In this document: positions 1 through 12,563 of the stretch, in pieces
Layout: each line of letters starts with the position of its first letter
Position numbering within the stretch: the stretch's first letter is position 1
Assembly: GCA_012845835.1 (NCBI GenBank)
Contig: JABAKD010000012.1
Coordinates: forward strand, 12,247,695 to 12,311,694
Source of the DNA: Undaria pinnatifida
Lineage: Eukaryota > Sar > Phaeophyceae > Laminariales > Alariaceae
Direction of reading: 5' to 3'
Length of the DNA: 64,000 nt
Notes under the pieces: model-generated
Database searches by the model: none
What the model was told of the DNA's origin: nothing
Seen by the model: the letters and a program-made list of their open reading frames with translations, nothing else
Made by a program: the position numbers and the translations under genes

Positions 1-392
1 GCCATTCCAAACCTTGGACAGAAATAAAAAAGTGCCGCCACGCTATCGTAGCGTGTCATGCGTCAGTAGTTTCGACGAGTTTCCAAGCAGATCAAACCAA
101 ATAAATAGTTACAGCTTTTCTAAGTGATTGCCATCCTCCTCGTTAGTATGGGCATACTCTACTCCAAGTAATGCGGCGATAAAAGGGTGGGGTGCGGTTA
201 GATATGCTGATGTAAATGAGTTTTGTGCTGACCCTACCTTGGTTGCACGTATAGGTTGTACCGTGCTTACCCCCACCGCAAGCCTAAGGCAGATCAATTT
301 ATGTCCGCAAAAAACAACTAGACCCATGTTCGCAGCAGGCATTTGCCAATTTTCCACAGCAAAAATGACCCTCGCCCAAACAGTAGCAGTAA

Positions 393-396
<4 letters not shown>
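1..396. other. Leading sequence without a recognisable gene
   Basis: I see no convincing exon here. Around position 47–64 there is a near-palindrome around CGCTATCGTAGCG, related to the ctaccgtagc words that recur from 43 to 59 kb. The open frames that run from here into the microsatellite owe their length to the repeat. Confidence 0.4.
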
Positions 397-1452
<1,056 letters not shown>

Positions 1453-1975
1453 GTGTAGTGTTAATAGTAGTAGAAGAGGTATGAGTAGTGCAAATAGTAG
1501 TAGTACAAGACACCATTTATCGTATTGACGGTACAGGGCATAAAATAGGTGGTGAAATGTTGTGCTGGCACGCGTTTCTGTCGTAAATGCCGTTTTTCCA
1601 ACAACGTGCCGAAGGCATGGGGGCGCTTACACCGTACACAACGCATGTTCTGTGGCGCACCTTTCTGCGCGGCAAGAAAAAAAAAATGCGCCGGTCCCAA
1701 TTTGCCGTACGCGAAAATGATTCGGTCTGTTTCACCGTGTTTTCCGCCGCAGGCGAAAACGTTTTTTGAGGCTTTTTTAGTGTGTGCTTTTTTCGGTGTT
1801 TTATTGGGGCTGGTTTCGCCTTTTTGGATACAGTGCCTTGCTTCCTTTGAGAATTGGATTGAAACTGCTGTTGCCATTTCCCTCCGCCCGAGGACGGGGC
1901 AGGCCTCGAATAGCTCGTAAAGGGAAAAGGAATTGCCAGTGGCCTGAGGAACTGGTGCAATATATGTATAGTTTT
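1453..1975. other. Unassigned sequence between microsatellite and dispersed repeat
   Basis: Overlapping short open frames exist on both strands but none has splice sites, domains or recognisable composition. I could not assign a function. Confidence 0.3.
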
Positions 1976-2530
1976 TATATATATTATATATATTATAAAA
2001 ACAAAAATACACTCCCAGCTGTGAGATCGAATGTTTTTGTCGAAACTCATCTTGGCAAGCTGTGTGTGATACTCCGATCGCGCGTATTACGGGTTGTGTG
2101 TCCTCATTAAGGATATAGGTCGGCGACTCCCCATGCAAGTACAGTGTAGCTATCAGGGTCAACAGGGTGATGTTAGTCAGTCTGTTCGCGGAAACTATAA
2201 AACCCGTTTCTGAGGGGGACAAAATCTGACAGCTGTATAAGGAAATGCACGCGTTTATCAAGTGAATCCCGTAAGTCGAATATCCGGTGAGGGGAGGGCG
2301 GAGTTTTTAAGGACTTGGGGGCCTGTTTTTGATCAAAAGGGAGCGGGGGGGGAGGGGGGGGGGGGGGGGGGGCAGCTCAATTTGGTCGTGGAAAGTATAG
2401 ATCCTTCAAGGGGATAAATCTGACGTTTTTGGAAAGAATGCACCAGTTTATCATCGGGGAGGGGAGGTGGGGGTGGGGGGTGGGGTGGGGGAGATGGGGG
2501 GGGGGAAATATATATATATATATATATATG
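1976..2530 (+). repeat. Dispersed repeat with internal poly-G tract, copy 1
   Basis: The segment opens with an AT-rich atatattataaa stretch, then a core beginning near 2010 (agctgtgagatcgaatg) that recurs at 35813 and 63219 in the same orientation. A roughly 45-bp motif (ggaaactataaa … ctgac) appears at about 2190 and again at about 2385, on either side of a G tract (2341–2372). A second G-rich stretch and a TA-dinucleotide run (2508–2528) follow. Non-coding; probably an old non-autonomous element or a satellite fragment. Confidence 0.8.
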
Positions 2531-4083
2531 AGCAATCGCCTTGCAACCCCGGGATATTAACGCACCGCGAATAGAGCGCTGTGTCCCCAAGAAAGTACCA
2601 CTGAGCCCACAGATAGATGCTACTGCTTCGGATTCAGGAAGAAGAGGCGTGGACCGTCTTAGAATTCAGGTCGGGCAAATGTTTAACAAACCGAGCCATT
2701 TGTTTTGAGTTCAGGGCGACGCTTGGCCCAAGCCGTTTGTTTTGAGTTCAGGGCGAGGTCCGATCGAGGAGTGCTTGATGAGAGTTTGCCCGCGAACAGA
2801 AATTTGGATAAAGAAGATGTAATTCTTCTACAACAACAAAGCTTCGCGCAAGTTAGTGGCAACGAGGACCTGCTCAATATAGGCAGACTATGCCGGGAAC
2901 ATGGTCTATGCAAGCACCTCACAATTTGTCCATCACATTATTATCGTCATTTCGTCCTTGCTTCTTTGAGAGATGCGTAACATTCAAATGAAGCGGGCAC
3001 CACGTATAGAAGAGGATAAAATGAGGGGGTTAGACGCACATTTCGAGTTTGTTTACCCGTATGTGTTGGAAAAAAAACGACCTCCGGCGGCCCTCCGGGA
3101 GCCCTCCAGAGGGCCCTCCAGAGGGCCCTCCAGAGGGCCCTGCGGGGGGACGCACCTCGCCTACGGCTATTTCACGCGCTGAACGGTACCAACACTACGT
3201 ATATCACCACAAACAATTAACACTATCTATAGCTGCAATGAAACTTGATGACAACATTAGAAATATAAGTGGCATGGATAGCAAGACAGTCAGTATCGCA
3301 TACAAGCATGATAAGATTATTTGCAAGAGTATTTGCGTATCACTAGTTGTTACGACGGTGTTTCATGCAGCAACAACCTATTCAGATCGGGGGGTTCACT
3401 TACGTTCGGGCACGATGGATAGAACGGGCGACGATGCTGTAGCACCGCACGAAAGAAGATTCGGCGAGAAAAGGAGAATGGGGTTTGCACAGAAAGAGAC
3501 GACGGCCCAACACGGAGTCCGATTACTCCTGAGCATACTGCCATCTTACGAGGAAACCAAGAGAACATAGGGCACAGGCCCAACTACCAAGCGCTAGCGG
3601 GAGATGGAGCCGCAGGTATGTGTCAGTTAGGCTTGCGAACTCGGAGAACGTCATTGGTTGCTGCGACTGAGCTACAGGTCACGAGAGAGTGCGTTGTTTA
3701 TGTGTGTGAGAGGCCTAGAGGATAACAGGAGGTACATCGTTCGCCTATGATAGAGGACTCAGGCATAAAGTTCGCAACATTACATCATTTTGTCGTAGCT
3801 AAATCTGATGCTATCACTAGAGCATTAATAAAATACTACGAGGTACATGGTATGTGAAACATTATTTAAGTTACACGATATATTAAGAATAAAAATAACA
3901 AGTATGTTTATGTAACTTACATGACACTCCAAGGCAACTGTGGTATGAACATAAATATTACGTATGTACTACACTAGCATTGGAATGTGTTGTACACGCG
4001 TTCCTCTGCAATGCATTTCATGCCATGTGCATAAATACTACCACCCATTTGATTGCGCACGGAAATATAAGAACCGCTTGGAC
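2531..4083. other. Region without a supported gene
   Basis: A 37-bp direct duplication (tttgttttgagttcagggcg at 2698 and 2735) and three 12-bp units around GAGGGCCCTC (3102–3138) are visible. Open frames at 2705–2980 and 3049–3570 (+) have no domain or exon borders that I can defend. Confidence 0.35.
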
Positions 4084-4172
4084 TTAACCCCTTTACAACT
4101 GGAAACCCGTTTTGGGGGACAAAAGTACTTGGATTTAGTATAGGGAGGGGTTCGGGGGCTCTAAGGGGTCAA
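4084..4172 (+). mobile_element. 89-bp MITE-like element, copy 1
   Basis: The element starts with TTAACCCCTTTA and ends with TAAGGGGTCAA, which are inverted repeats of each other. Its reverse complement aligns over its full length, with about the same size (89 bp), to 49650–49738. The core contains a ccaagtacttttgtccccca stretch; related cores (attccaagcaggtt) recur at about 45.35, 45.86, 46.14 and 59.27 kb. Too short to code for anything. Confidence 0.7.
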
Positions 4173-4744
4173 CACTCCTACCCCAATGGTTCGCGCATTT
4201 TCGTTCAGAGTGGAGCATCACAGCACATCATTAATATGGCGAGCGATGCTACTATACCCAACATGATAATAACACTATAAGTAAAGCAGACCTAGCCCCA
4301 CGGATGGAGCCATCGGCGTACCGCTAACAAGGACGAGGCGGAACTACGCAGTAAGATCGGTACAGGAATGCAGTTGTCGTCGGTCGTCGGTAGTCGGTAC
4401 GTTGATCATAGCACAGGGTGGCAAGGAACATTGTTGTAGATCGGTAAGTACAGTGACCCTTTGGGTGCATCCAGCCGTTGCGTGTGCCATGTGCCAAGCT
4501 TAGTCGAGGGTGATTCGCCCTACCTTGCATTCAACCTTGCTTCATTCCCCAGAGAGCGGCACATTTCAACATAACACTATTTCTTTCGATTTCATGAACC
4601 CGCCTGACAGCGCCTCGCACCAGACATCTGGACTAGCAAGCCAACCATAATGTCACATGAGGACACTCAGCTAATCACGAGTTAATGGAATACCTGCGGA
4701 CTCTAACCATTGATCTCCAGGCCCCTCCCCATACCGCTGGATGA
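4173..4744. other. Unassigned spacer before the satellite
   Basis: No repeat or exon was recognised in this stretch. Confidence 0.3.
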
Positions 4745-7700
4745 GTGAACACGATAATAAGCGTTGACATTCCTCCCCAGCAGGAACTCTCTTTCAACGA
4801 TCGACACGGATTTCAAACGATGTGTGTACCTACACTTCGAAGAACTTTACCACGCCCAACTGACGACCGATATATCGAATTTCGACCGATACGCATACCA
4901 GCTGGGATGCAGGTCGCTTGGCACGACTACCGACCGATACACAGGACTAAGAACACGTGGCCATACTGCCAAGGGCAGAATCAGAACAACGACCAAACGA
5001 AATAACGAGCGACCTCACGTCCACTTGGCTAAGAACCAAGAGAATTTCCCCAAGGCATTCCATAAGCCACTCCGCGACGAGATACGTCAACCGTGCCGAG
5101 AACGGCTTTAGACACCGTTCGTTCCAGAAGTAAATTCGCAAACCGTTATGGAAACGGTTTTGGAAAAAGCCCCGGAAGCTATTCAGAGCCCTGTAGCACT
5201 CCCCTAACCCAGCCCGTCAACCCCTGGCATCCTGACACCACCCCGGGAACATCACCGCATATACCCATCCGATCGACGCTCTTCGCCACTGACCACCTAC
5301 CGAACGATGTGCATGTCAAAGGAGTGGTCACCATACTGCCACAATCTGAATCGAACGAAAGAACAAACGAACCAACTAACGACTGAACTCAAGACCTCTC
5401 GGCTCGAAATCAGGCGACTTTCTGTAGGTCTTTCGAAAACCCGACTCGGATACAAATCCGTCAACCGCTCCGGGCACCGTTCCAGACACCGTTCCAGACA
5501 GCTAACCGGAAAACTATTTTCGGCATAGCTTGAGAAAACGTCCGGAAGCCGTTCAAGAACCTGTAACCACACCCGAGCGAAGCCCGTCAATCCCTGCCTT
5601 CCTACCGCTGACGTAAACCCATCGTCGCGTAACCCCGTCCGACCGATACCATTGGGATCCGACCGGCGTGCTTGGAGCCCGACCGATGTGTCTGACCAAG
5701 CGAGCATCACCGTACTGCCACGAGCACCATGGACCGAGCAAACGATTGCTACAATGAGCAACATCTCAGCAAAAGGCTGGGAACGAAGAGACTTTCCGTA
5801 GGCCATTCCACAAACTATTCCGGAAGCCAAGCACAAACTATTCCGGAAGCCAATCCGGACACCAACCAGAGAATGTTTCCCTATACTGTTCCAGCAACCT
5901 ACTCGTGAACCGTTCTGGAGAGTGCTTTGAAAAAAGGTCCGGAAGATCTTCAGGAAACTTTAGCCCTACCCGACCGCAGCCCGTCCATTCCCGGCCCCTT
6001 TACGCCATCACCGACCCATCACCCCATAAACGCGTCCCATCGACGCTCTTTGCCACTGACCGCCTGCCGAACGATGCGAACGACAAATGAAGCGTCACCA
6101 TTCTGCCACAAGCTGAATCGAACGAAATAACGAACCAACCAACTAATGACTGACCTTAAGACCGCTCGGCTTGAACCGAAGCGACTTTCTGAAGGCCTTT
6201 CAAAACCCCACTACGGATACAAATCCGTCACCACCGTTCCAGACGCCGTCTGTTCCAGAGAGTTAACCGGAAACCCATTTTCGACACAGCTTGGGAAAAC
6301 GTCCGGAAGCCGTTCAAGAACCAGTAACCACAACCGGGCACAGCCCGTCAACCCCTCCGTTCCAACCGCTACAGTCAACCCATCGTCGCGTAATCCAGTC
6401 CGACCGATGCTATTGGGATCCAATTGCGGTGCCTGAAGACCATCCGATGCACCCGACCAAGAGACCATCACCGTACTGCCAACAGCACAATGAACCGAGG
6501 AAACGAACCATATAATAAGCGACCTCACAACCATTAAGCTGGGAACGATGAGACGCTCCGTAAGCCATTCCAAAAAACATTTCGGAAGCCAATCCTAACA
6601 CCAATCAGGGAATAGTTCCATATACCGTTCCATAAATCTACTCGACAACCGTTCTGGATAGTGCTCTGGAAAAAGGTCCGGAAGATCTTCAGGAAACCGT
6701 AACCCTACCCGACCGCAGCCCGTCATCCCCGCCCCCTTTATGCCATCACCAACCCATCACTACATAAACGCGTCCGACCGACGCTCTTCGCCACAGAACG
6801 CCTACCGAATGATGCGAACGACAAAGGAAGCGTCACCATACTGCCACAAGCTGAATCGAACAAAATAACAAACCAACCAACTAACGACTGACCTCAAGAC
6901 CGCTCGGCTCGGAACTAAGCGACTTTCTGTAGGCCTTTCAAAAACCCGTTCCGGATGCTAATCCGTCACTCGATTCGAGCGCCGTTCCAGACATCGTTCG
7001 TGACATTTCAACCGGAAACCATTTTCGACACAGCTCTGATGATAACCCGGAAGTCGTTCAGGAAACCGTAGCAATACCGTAGCACAGCCCGCCAACCCCT
7101 GGCTTCTTGCTTCTACCGGAGACCCATCGTCACGTAACCCCATCCGCCCGATGCTATTGGGATCCGATTGCGGTGCTTGAAGACCATCCGATGCGCCCGA
7201 CCAAGCGACCACCACCGTACTGCCAACGGCACAATGGACCGAGGAAACTAACGATATGATGATATACCTCGCAACATTTAGGCTGGGAACGAAGAGACTT
7301 TCCGTAGGCCATTCCACAAACCATTCCAGAAGCCAATCCCGACACCAATCGGGGAATAGTTCCATATGTCGTTACATAAATCTACTCGGAAACCGTTATG
7401 GATAGTGCTCTGGAAAAAGGTCCGGAAGCCGTTCATGAACCGGTGACCCTACCCGACCGCAGCCCGTCCATCCCCGGCCTCGTTACGCCATCACCGACCC
7501 ATCACCGCATAAACGCGTCCCATCGAAACTCTTCGCCACTGACCGCCTACCGAACGATGCGAACGACAAAGGAAGCGTCACCACACTGCCACAAGCAGAA
7601 TCGAACGAAATAACGAACCAACCAACTAACGACTGACCTCAAGACCGCTCGGCTCGGAACTAAGCGACTTTCTGTAGGCCTTTTAAAAACCCTTTACGGA

Positions 7701-9560
7701 CACAAATCTGTCAACCGCTCCGAGCGCCGTTTCAGAAACCATTCGTGACATTTCAACCGGAAACCATTTTCGACACAGCTCTGATGATAACCCGGAATTC
7801 GTTCAGGAAACCGTAGCAATGCCCGAGCACAGCCCGTCAACCCCTGGCTTCCTACTGCGACCGGAGACTCATCGTCGCGTAGCCCCGTCCGCTCGATGCT
7901 ATTGGGATCCGATTGCAGTGCTTGAAGACCATCCGAGGCGCCCGACCAAGCGACCATCACCGTACTGCCAACGGCACAATGGATCGAGGAAACTAACGAT
8001 ATGATGAGATACCTCGCAATACTAAGGCTGGGAACGAAGAGACTTTCCGTAGGCCATTCCACAAAGCATTCCAGAAGCCAATCCCGACACCAATCGGGGA
8101 ATAGTTCCATACATCGTTACATAAATCTACTCGGCAACCGTTATGGATAGTGCTCTGGAAAAAGGTCCGGAAGCCGTTCATGAACCGGTGACCCTACCCG
8201 ACCGCAGCCCGTCCATCCCCGGCCTCGTTACGCCATCACCAACCCGTCACCGCATAAACGCGTCCAATCGAAACTCTTCGCCACTGACCGCCTACCGAAC
8301 GATGCGAACGACAAAGGAAGCGTTACCGTACTGCCACAAGCTGAATCGAACGAAATAACAAACCAACCAACTAACGACTGACCTCAAGACCGCTCGGCTC
8401 GGAACTAAGCGACTTTCTGTAGGCCTTTCAAAAACCCGTTCCGGATACAAATCCGTCACTCGCTCCGAGCGCCGTTTCAGAAACTGTTCGTGATATTTCA
8501 ACCGGAAATCGTTTTCGACACAGCTCTGATGATAACCCGGAATTCGTTCAGGAAACCGTAGCAATGCCCGAGCACAGCCCGTCAACCCCTGGCTTCCTAC
8601 TGCGACCGGAGACTCATCGTCGCGTAGCCCCGTCCGCCTGATGCTATTGGGATCCGATTGCAGTGCTTGAAGACCATCCGAGGCGCCCGACCAAGCGACC
8701 ATCACCGTACTGCCAACGGCACAATGGACCGAGGAAACTAACGATATGATGAGATACCTCGCAACATTAAGGCTAGGAACGACGAGATGTTCCGTAGACC
8801 ATTCCACAAACCATTCCGGAAGCCAATCTGGACATTAATCGCGGAATGTTTTCATATTCCGTCCCAGAAATCTACTCTGCACGCGTTATGGACAGTGCTC
8901 TGGAAAAAGGCGCGGAAGACATTCAGGACACCGTAACCCTACCCGAGCGCTGCCCGTCAATCTCCCGCCTCGTTGCGCTACCACCAACCCATCACCGCAT
9001 AAACGCGTCCGATCCACGCTCTTCGCCACAGATCGCCTAACGACGATACGCATGACAAAGGAAGAGTCACCGTAGTGCCACAAGCTTAATCGAACGAAGT
9101 ACCAAACAAAACCAACTAACGACCGACCTCAAGACCGCTCGGCTCGGACCTAAGCGACTTGCTGTAGGCCTTTCAAAAACCCGTGACGGATACAAAATCC
9201 GTCAACCGACCCGGGCACCACCGTTCCAGACTTTAGACCGGAATCTGTTTTCGACACAGCTCTGGAGAAAGCCCGGACGTCGTGTAGAAAACCGTAGCCA
9301 TACCCGAGCAAAGCCCGTCAACCCCTGCATTCCCGCCGCTGCCGTCAACCCATCATCGCGTACCCCCGTCCGACCGATACCCTCGGGATCCAACCCGGGT
9401 GTTGAAGACTGACCGATGTGCCTGACCAATCGACCATCACCATACCGCCACAAGCACAATGGACCGAGCAAACGAACGATGCAATGAGCGACCTCGCAAC
9501 AATTAGGATAGGAACCAAGAGTCTTTCCGTAAGCCAATCCACCCATTTCGGAAACAATAT
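4745..9560 (+). repeat. Tandem satellite array, ~745-bp dimeric unit, about six copies
   Basis: The landmark aaccgttatgg/aaccgttctgg is found at 5141, 5908, 6647, 7391, 8136 and 8881, giving spacings of 767, 739, 744, 745 and 745 bp. Within each unit the word cccgtcaacccc or a variant appears twice, about 375 bp apart, and both halves carry a ccatcaccgtactgcca-like block followed by aacgaac and a gacct block. The unit is therefore a dimer of two diverged half-units. The third to sixth units are closest to each other. Antisense open frames of 120–179 codons recur in equivalent parts of the units, but 745 is not a multiple of three, so no continuous repeat protein results. Confidence 0.95.
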
Positions 9561-9765
9561 CTCTATACATGCGTCCGTGCGCCCGTTCGTCCGCCCGTGT
9601 GCCCCTTCCTTCGTGTTTTGCTCCCTCCCTCTCACCCTTCATCCCTCCCTTTCCCCATTCCTCCCTCTCTCCCTCCCCCCCTCCCTCCCTGCCTTGCTCC
9701 CTCCCGCCTCCCGCCCACCCGCCCTTCATTCAATACCCTTCCCCCCATCCCTAAGATATATATAC
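9561..9765 (+). repeat. Polypyrimidine tract
   Basis: About 150 bp of CCCT/CCTC-rich sequence adjoins the end of the satellite. It is simple sequence with no coding signal. Confidence 0.7.
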
Positions 9766-9929
9766 TATTAACCAGCAAACTAAATGTTGTATGTAATATG
9801 CGCCAAATAGTGGCTGTAGCCCCCCTCCCCGCGCTCGAACGCTTCTTGGTATTATTTGGTGGGATACGTCTGCGCCCCGAAGCATAACACAGAATGCCCC
9901 ATTAAATGATTTTTTACTGCAACGACGCT

Positions 9930-10300
9930 TTGTCCTTATGCATCCAAGCTGTTATTAGTCGAACACCCCAGCTTGGAAGCCGATGTCGTAGCACAAAACA
10001 TGTTTACAAGCCATGTCTTACATCCTTACCCCATTTCGTCAAGGCATTAGCACTTCCACCCCCGGTACAATCTTAGCTCTTACCGCCCCCAGCAAACAAG
10101 GTGAGTTGTTGGCACAACCAGCGTTCATGTCGAGTTCTTAGCAGCTCCGACTCATAAACTGGGTTCTTCGCAACCCCCAGCTGACAAGTCCAGTACTGAC
10201 CACCCCACCTTCTTTGTCGACTGCCTAGCACCCGTGGCATACAAGTCGAGCCCTTACTCTCCAAGCTTCTACATCGAGGTGTTGGCGTATGTGCCAATAT
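9930..10300 (+). repeat. Strongly diverged 29-bp minisatellite
   Basis: Splitting the sequence at tagcac/tggcac/tagcag words gives successive units of 29, 29, 29, 29, 29 and 28 bp from about 10108 to 10283, each ending in a gt/ct-rich block. Looser units extend leftward to about 9930. Divergence between units is high, so the array is old. Confidence 0.65.
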
Positions 10301-10419
10301 GGCGTCATTAATAGTGGCAGATGTTAGTTTGGAGGATACGGCACCACCTCCTGCCCTTCACCGACATTAAACGACGAATCTTCCCTCCAGGATTTTATCG
10401 TACCCTCCTCCAAAAATCA

Positions 10420-10770
10420 ACCTCGGGAGCGCTTCTTGTTGCGGGGGTGCCCCGTGTTTGGCTCTGCCAACAATTGGAACGCGACATGGCAGGGTGGCGA
10501 ACACGGCGAGGCGTGCAGTGCTTCATTACGCAAGAAATATACCTGGTACATGCTTCTGAGGCGGGGTTTCAATAAAGGCGCACGGGAGAAATAACGTCTC
10601 CGGCGTGTGGCGGTACGCCGTTCACTTATTTCTTATGTACTCCCTTCTGAAGCAGTGTCCCCAGGCAGCGCTGCTTGTTGCTTGCATGCCCAATGTTCCG
10701 CATAGCCGAAAACCGGGACACGACATGCAGGGCGCCTAACACAGCAATACGTGCAGCACGTGCCTATTCC
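10420..10770 (+). repeat. Diverged tandem duplication, period about 238 bp
   Basis: The block from 10427 (gcgcttcttgttgcg … ggaacgcgacatggcaggg) recurs in altered form from 10665 (gcgctgcttgttgct … gggacacgacatgcaggg). No gene was recognised in it. Confidence 0.6.
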
Positions 10771-11552
10771 TGACACACGGGTGAGCACTCCCGGCACGCG
10801 CTCTCAAAACATAAAACAAAATATTAACCAAAACAAACAAGACAAAAAGGGGGGGAAAATACATAGAAACAGCGCATAAACAGCAAACAACAACACAAGT
10901 CAATCAAAGGCAGCGTACGCCAAACCAAACGTAGAACGAGACGCAATCACCAAGAAAACGTAACTCTCGAGTAAAAACGCAACGAATACAAAAGTAAATC
11001 AATATCAAAAACGCACTTCACGTCCACCGTGAGATAAAAGAGATAAAAGAAAGAACCGTGCGTTCCTATTTTAGAGACGACCAAATTATGATACGTAGCT
11101 GTGATGGGCAGGGGGCTTTTTGCTACTGCAACGGCAAATCCATCCTCCAACAACAGCGAAACGAATAAGGACGGGGGGGGAGCCGAAAGCGGCCAACGCC
11201 CTCAGTCCCAGCAACGGATGAACAACAGCTGCACTGCGCACACCAGACAGGACTTAAGCCCCAGCACGATGCAGTGCATGTACACTACGCACACCAGCCT
11301 GGACTAAGAACACTGCATGGTGGCCTCTCTAGTACCCGACAAGATCCCCCCGAGATCCCCAACCCCGACACGCGAAATGCTCTCCACCTTGGCACGGTAT
11401 ACCGCACGCGGAGTGCTCACACCAGCCCAGACAAGAGATCATGTCGCCCAGTCGATCCGCCCCCTTCAACGTCAATGCTGCGCGACGTGCATAGGAATAT
11501 TCCCAAACATGAATGGCGCGCGAGTACCATCTTCATTTGGGCGAAAAAAAAA
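10771..11552. other. Unassigned region, A-rich then C-rich
   Basis: Sequence is A-rich (10800–11060) followed by C-rich. Two short plus-strand open frames (11101–11307, 11274–11591) have no supporting features. Confidence 0.3.
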
Positions 11553-12155
11553 CCAATAAAAATCGACCCACCAACGCATTTTATCCTGTAAACATCGAAA
11601 ACTGCGCTGACGTGGCAACTATAATTGCCTCCTGAACATAGTAAATTTAAATAGAAGCATATTCAGGACATCGTACACGCTCTACCTTAGAGGCAGACAA
11701 AACCGCAGAAAATGTTGAACGATATTCTGCCCAAGGTAAAACCATGGACATCCCGTTCTATGCAAATGCCCCCTCACTCCTCGCCCGCTCCACCGTACCC
11801 CACCCCCTTCGCCACCCCTACACCCCCTCCACCGAGGCATATTTTCAAGGGAAAAAACAATGAAAATCGACCCACCAACGCATCTTATTCAGCTAGCATC
11901 AAAAACTGCGCTAACGCGGCAACTAGAATTGCCTCCTGAATATAGTAAATTAAAAGAGAATCATATTCAGGACATCGTAAACGCTCTACCTTAGAGGCAG
12001 ACGAAACCGCAGAAAATTGAACGATATTGTGCCCAAGGTAAAACCATAGACATCCCGTTCTATGCAAGTGCCCTTTCCGCCACCCTTACACCTCGCCCGC
12101 TCCACCATACCCCCCCCCCTTTGCTACCCCTGCACCCCCTCCACCGAGGCCATCC
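11553..12155. repeat. 304-bp tandem duplication overlapping the 3' end of the minus-strand gene
   Basis: The block starting aatcgacccaccaacgca at 11561 recurs at 11865, and similarity continues through ctaccttagaggcagac and ccaaggtaaaaccat to the ccaccgagg words at about 11840 and 12140. The right-hand copy contains the stop codon and last ~20 codons of the open frame at 12086–12563. The left copy holds a diverged version of the same tail. A partial duplication of a gene's 3' end plus downstream DNA is the simplest reading. Confidence 0.85.
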
Positions 12156-12563
12156 TCGGATGCCCTCGAGCTCTTTTTGTGCTTTCGGCCTGCACGGTGC
12201 GTTTTTTTCTTCTTGCCGAAGGATGAACTCGACTCCGCCTCGTTCTTGATTTCGCTACTGTGCTCGAGTTCGTTGGGGACCTCTTGCGTCCAGAACGTTT
12301 CCGCCGCGGCGGCCTGCAGGACGCCTCCCGCTATGCGGAGGAGGTCTAGCTCCAGGCGAAACTCCTCGCGGAGGGTCTCCTCTCTATCCCTGATGCCCTC
12401 AGCGACGGCAGCGGCGATGGTCTGATGTAGCTCGGTGGCCGTCATGTGAATCTCTTCTTCCTTTGGGCAGGTCAGTTCAGCCACAACACAGATAACGCCC
12501 AGAAAAGAAACCACACACCCGACGATGAGTAGCACACCAGATGCAGAAATGCCTTGCAAGCGC
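12086..12563 (-). CDS. Terminal open frame with one hydrophobic segment and Lys-rich tail
   Basis: The frame runs about 158 codons to a stop at 12086–12088. Near its start is one clear transmembrane-like segment (SGVLLIVGCVVSFLGVICVV), then a Glu/Arg-rich helical region (TATELHQTIAAAVAEGIRD, EETLREEFRLELDLLRIAGG), a basic cluster (GKKKKTHRAGRKHKK) and a Gly-rich end. It has no good internal ATG before the hydrophobic segment, so it is probably a 3' exon. Entry in phase 2 from 13304 would fit the upstream gene. The C-terminal tail is duplicated at 11.78–11.85 kb. No family recognised. Confidence 0.5.

Noticed and set aside
3049-3570. 173-codon plus-strand frame with a Pro-Pro-Glu-Gly repeat
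   Set aside because: The Pro-rich part is a three-unit 12-bp repeat and the remainder has no recognisable domain or exon borders.
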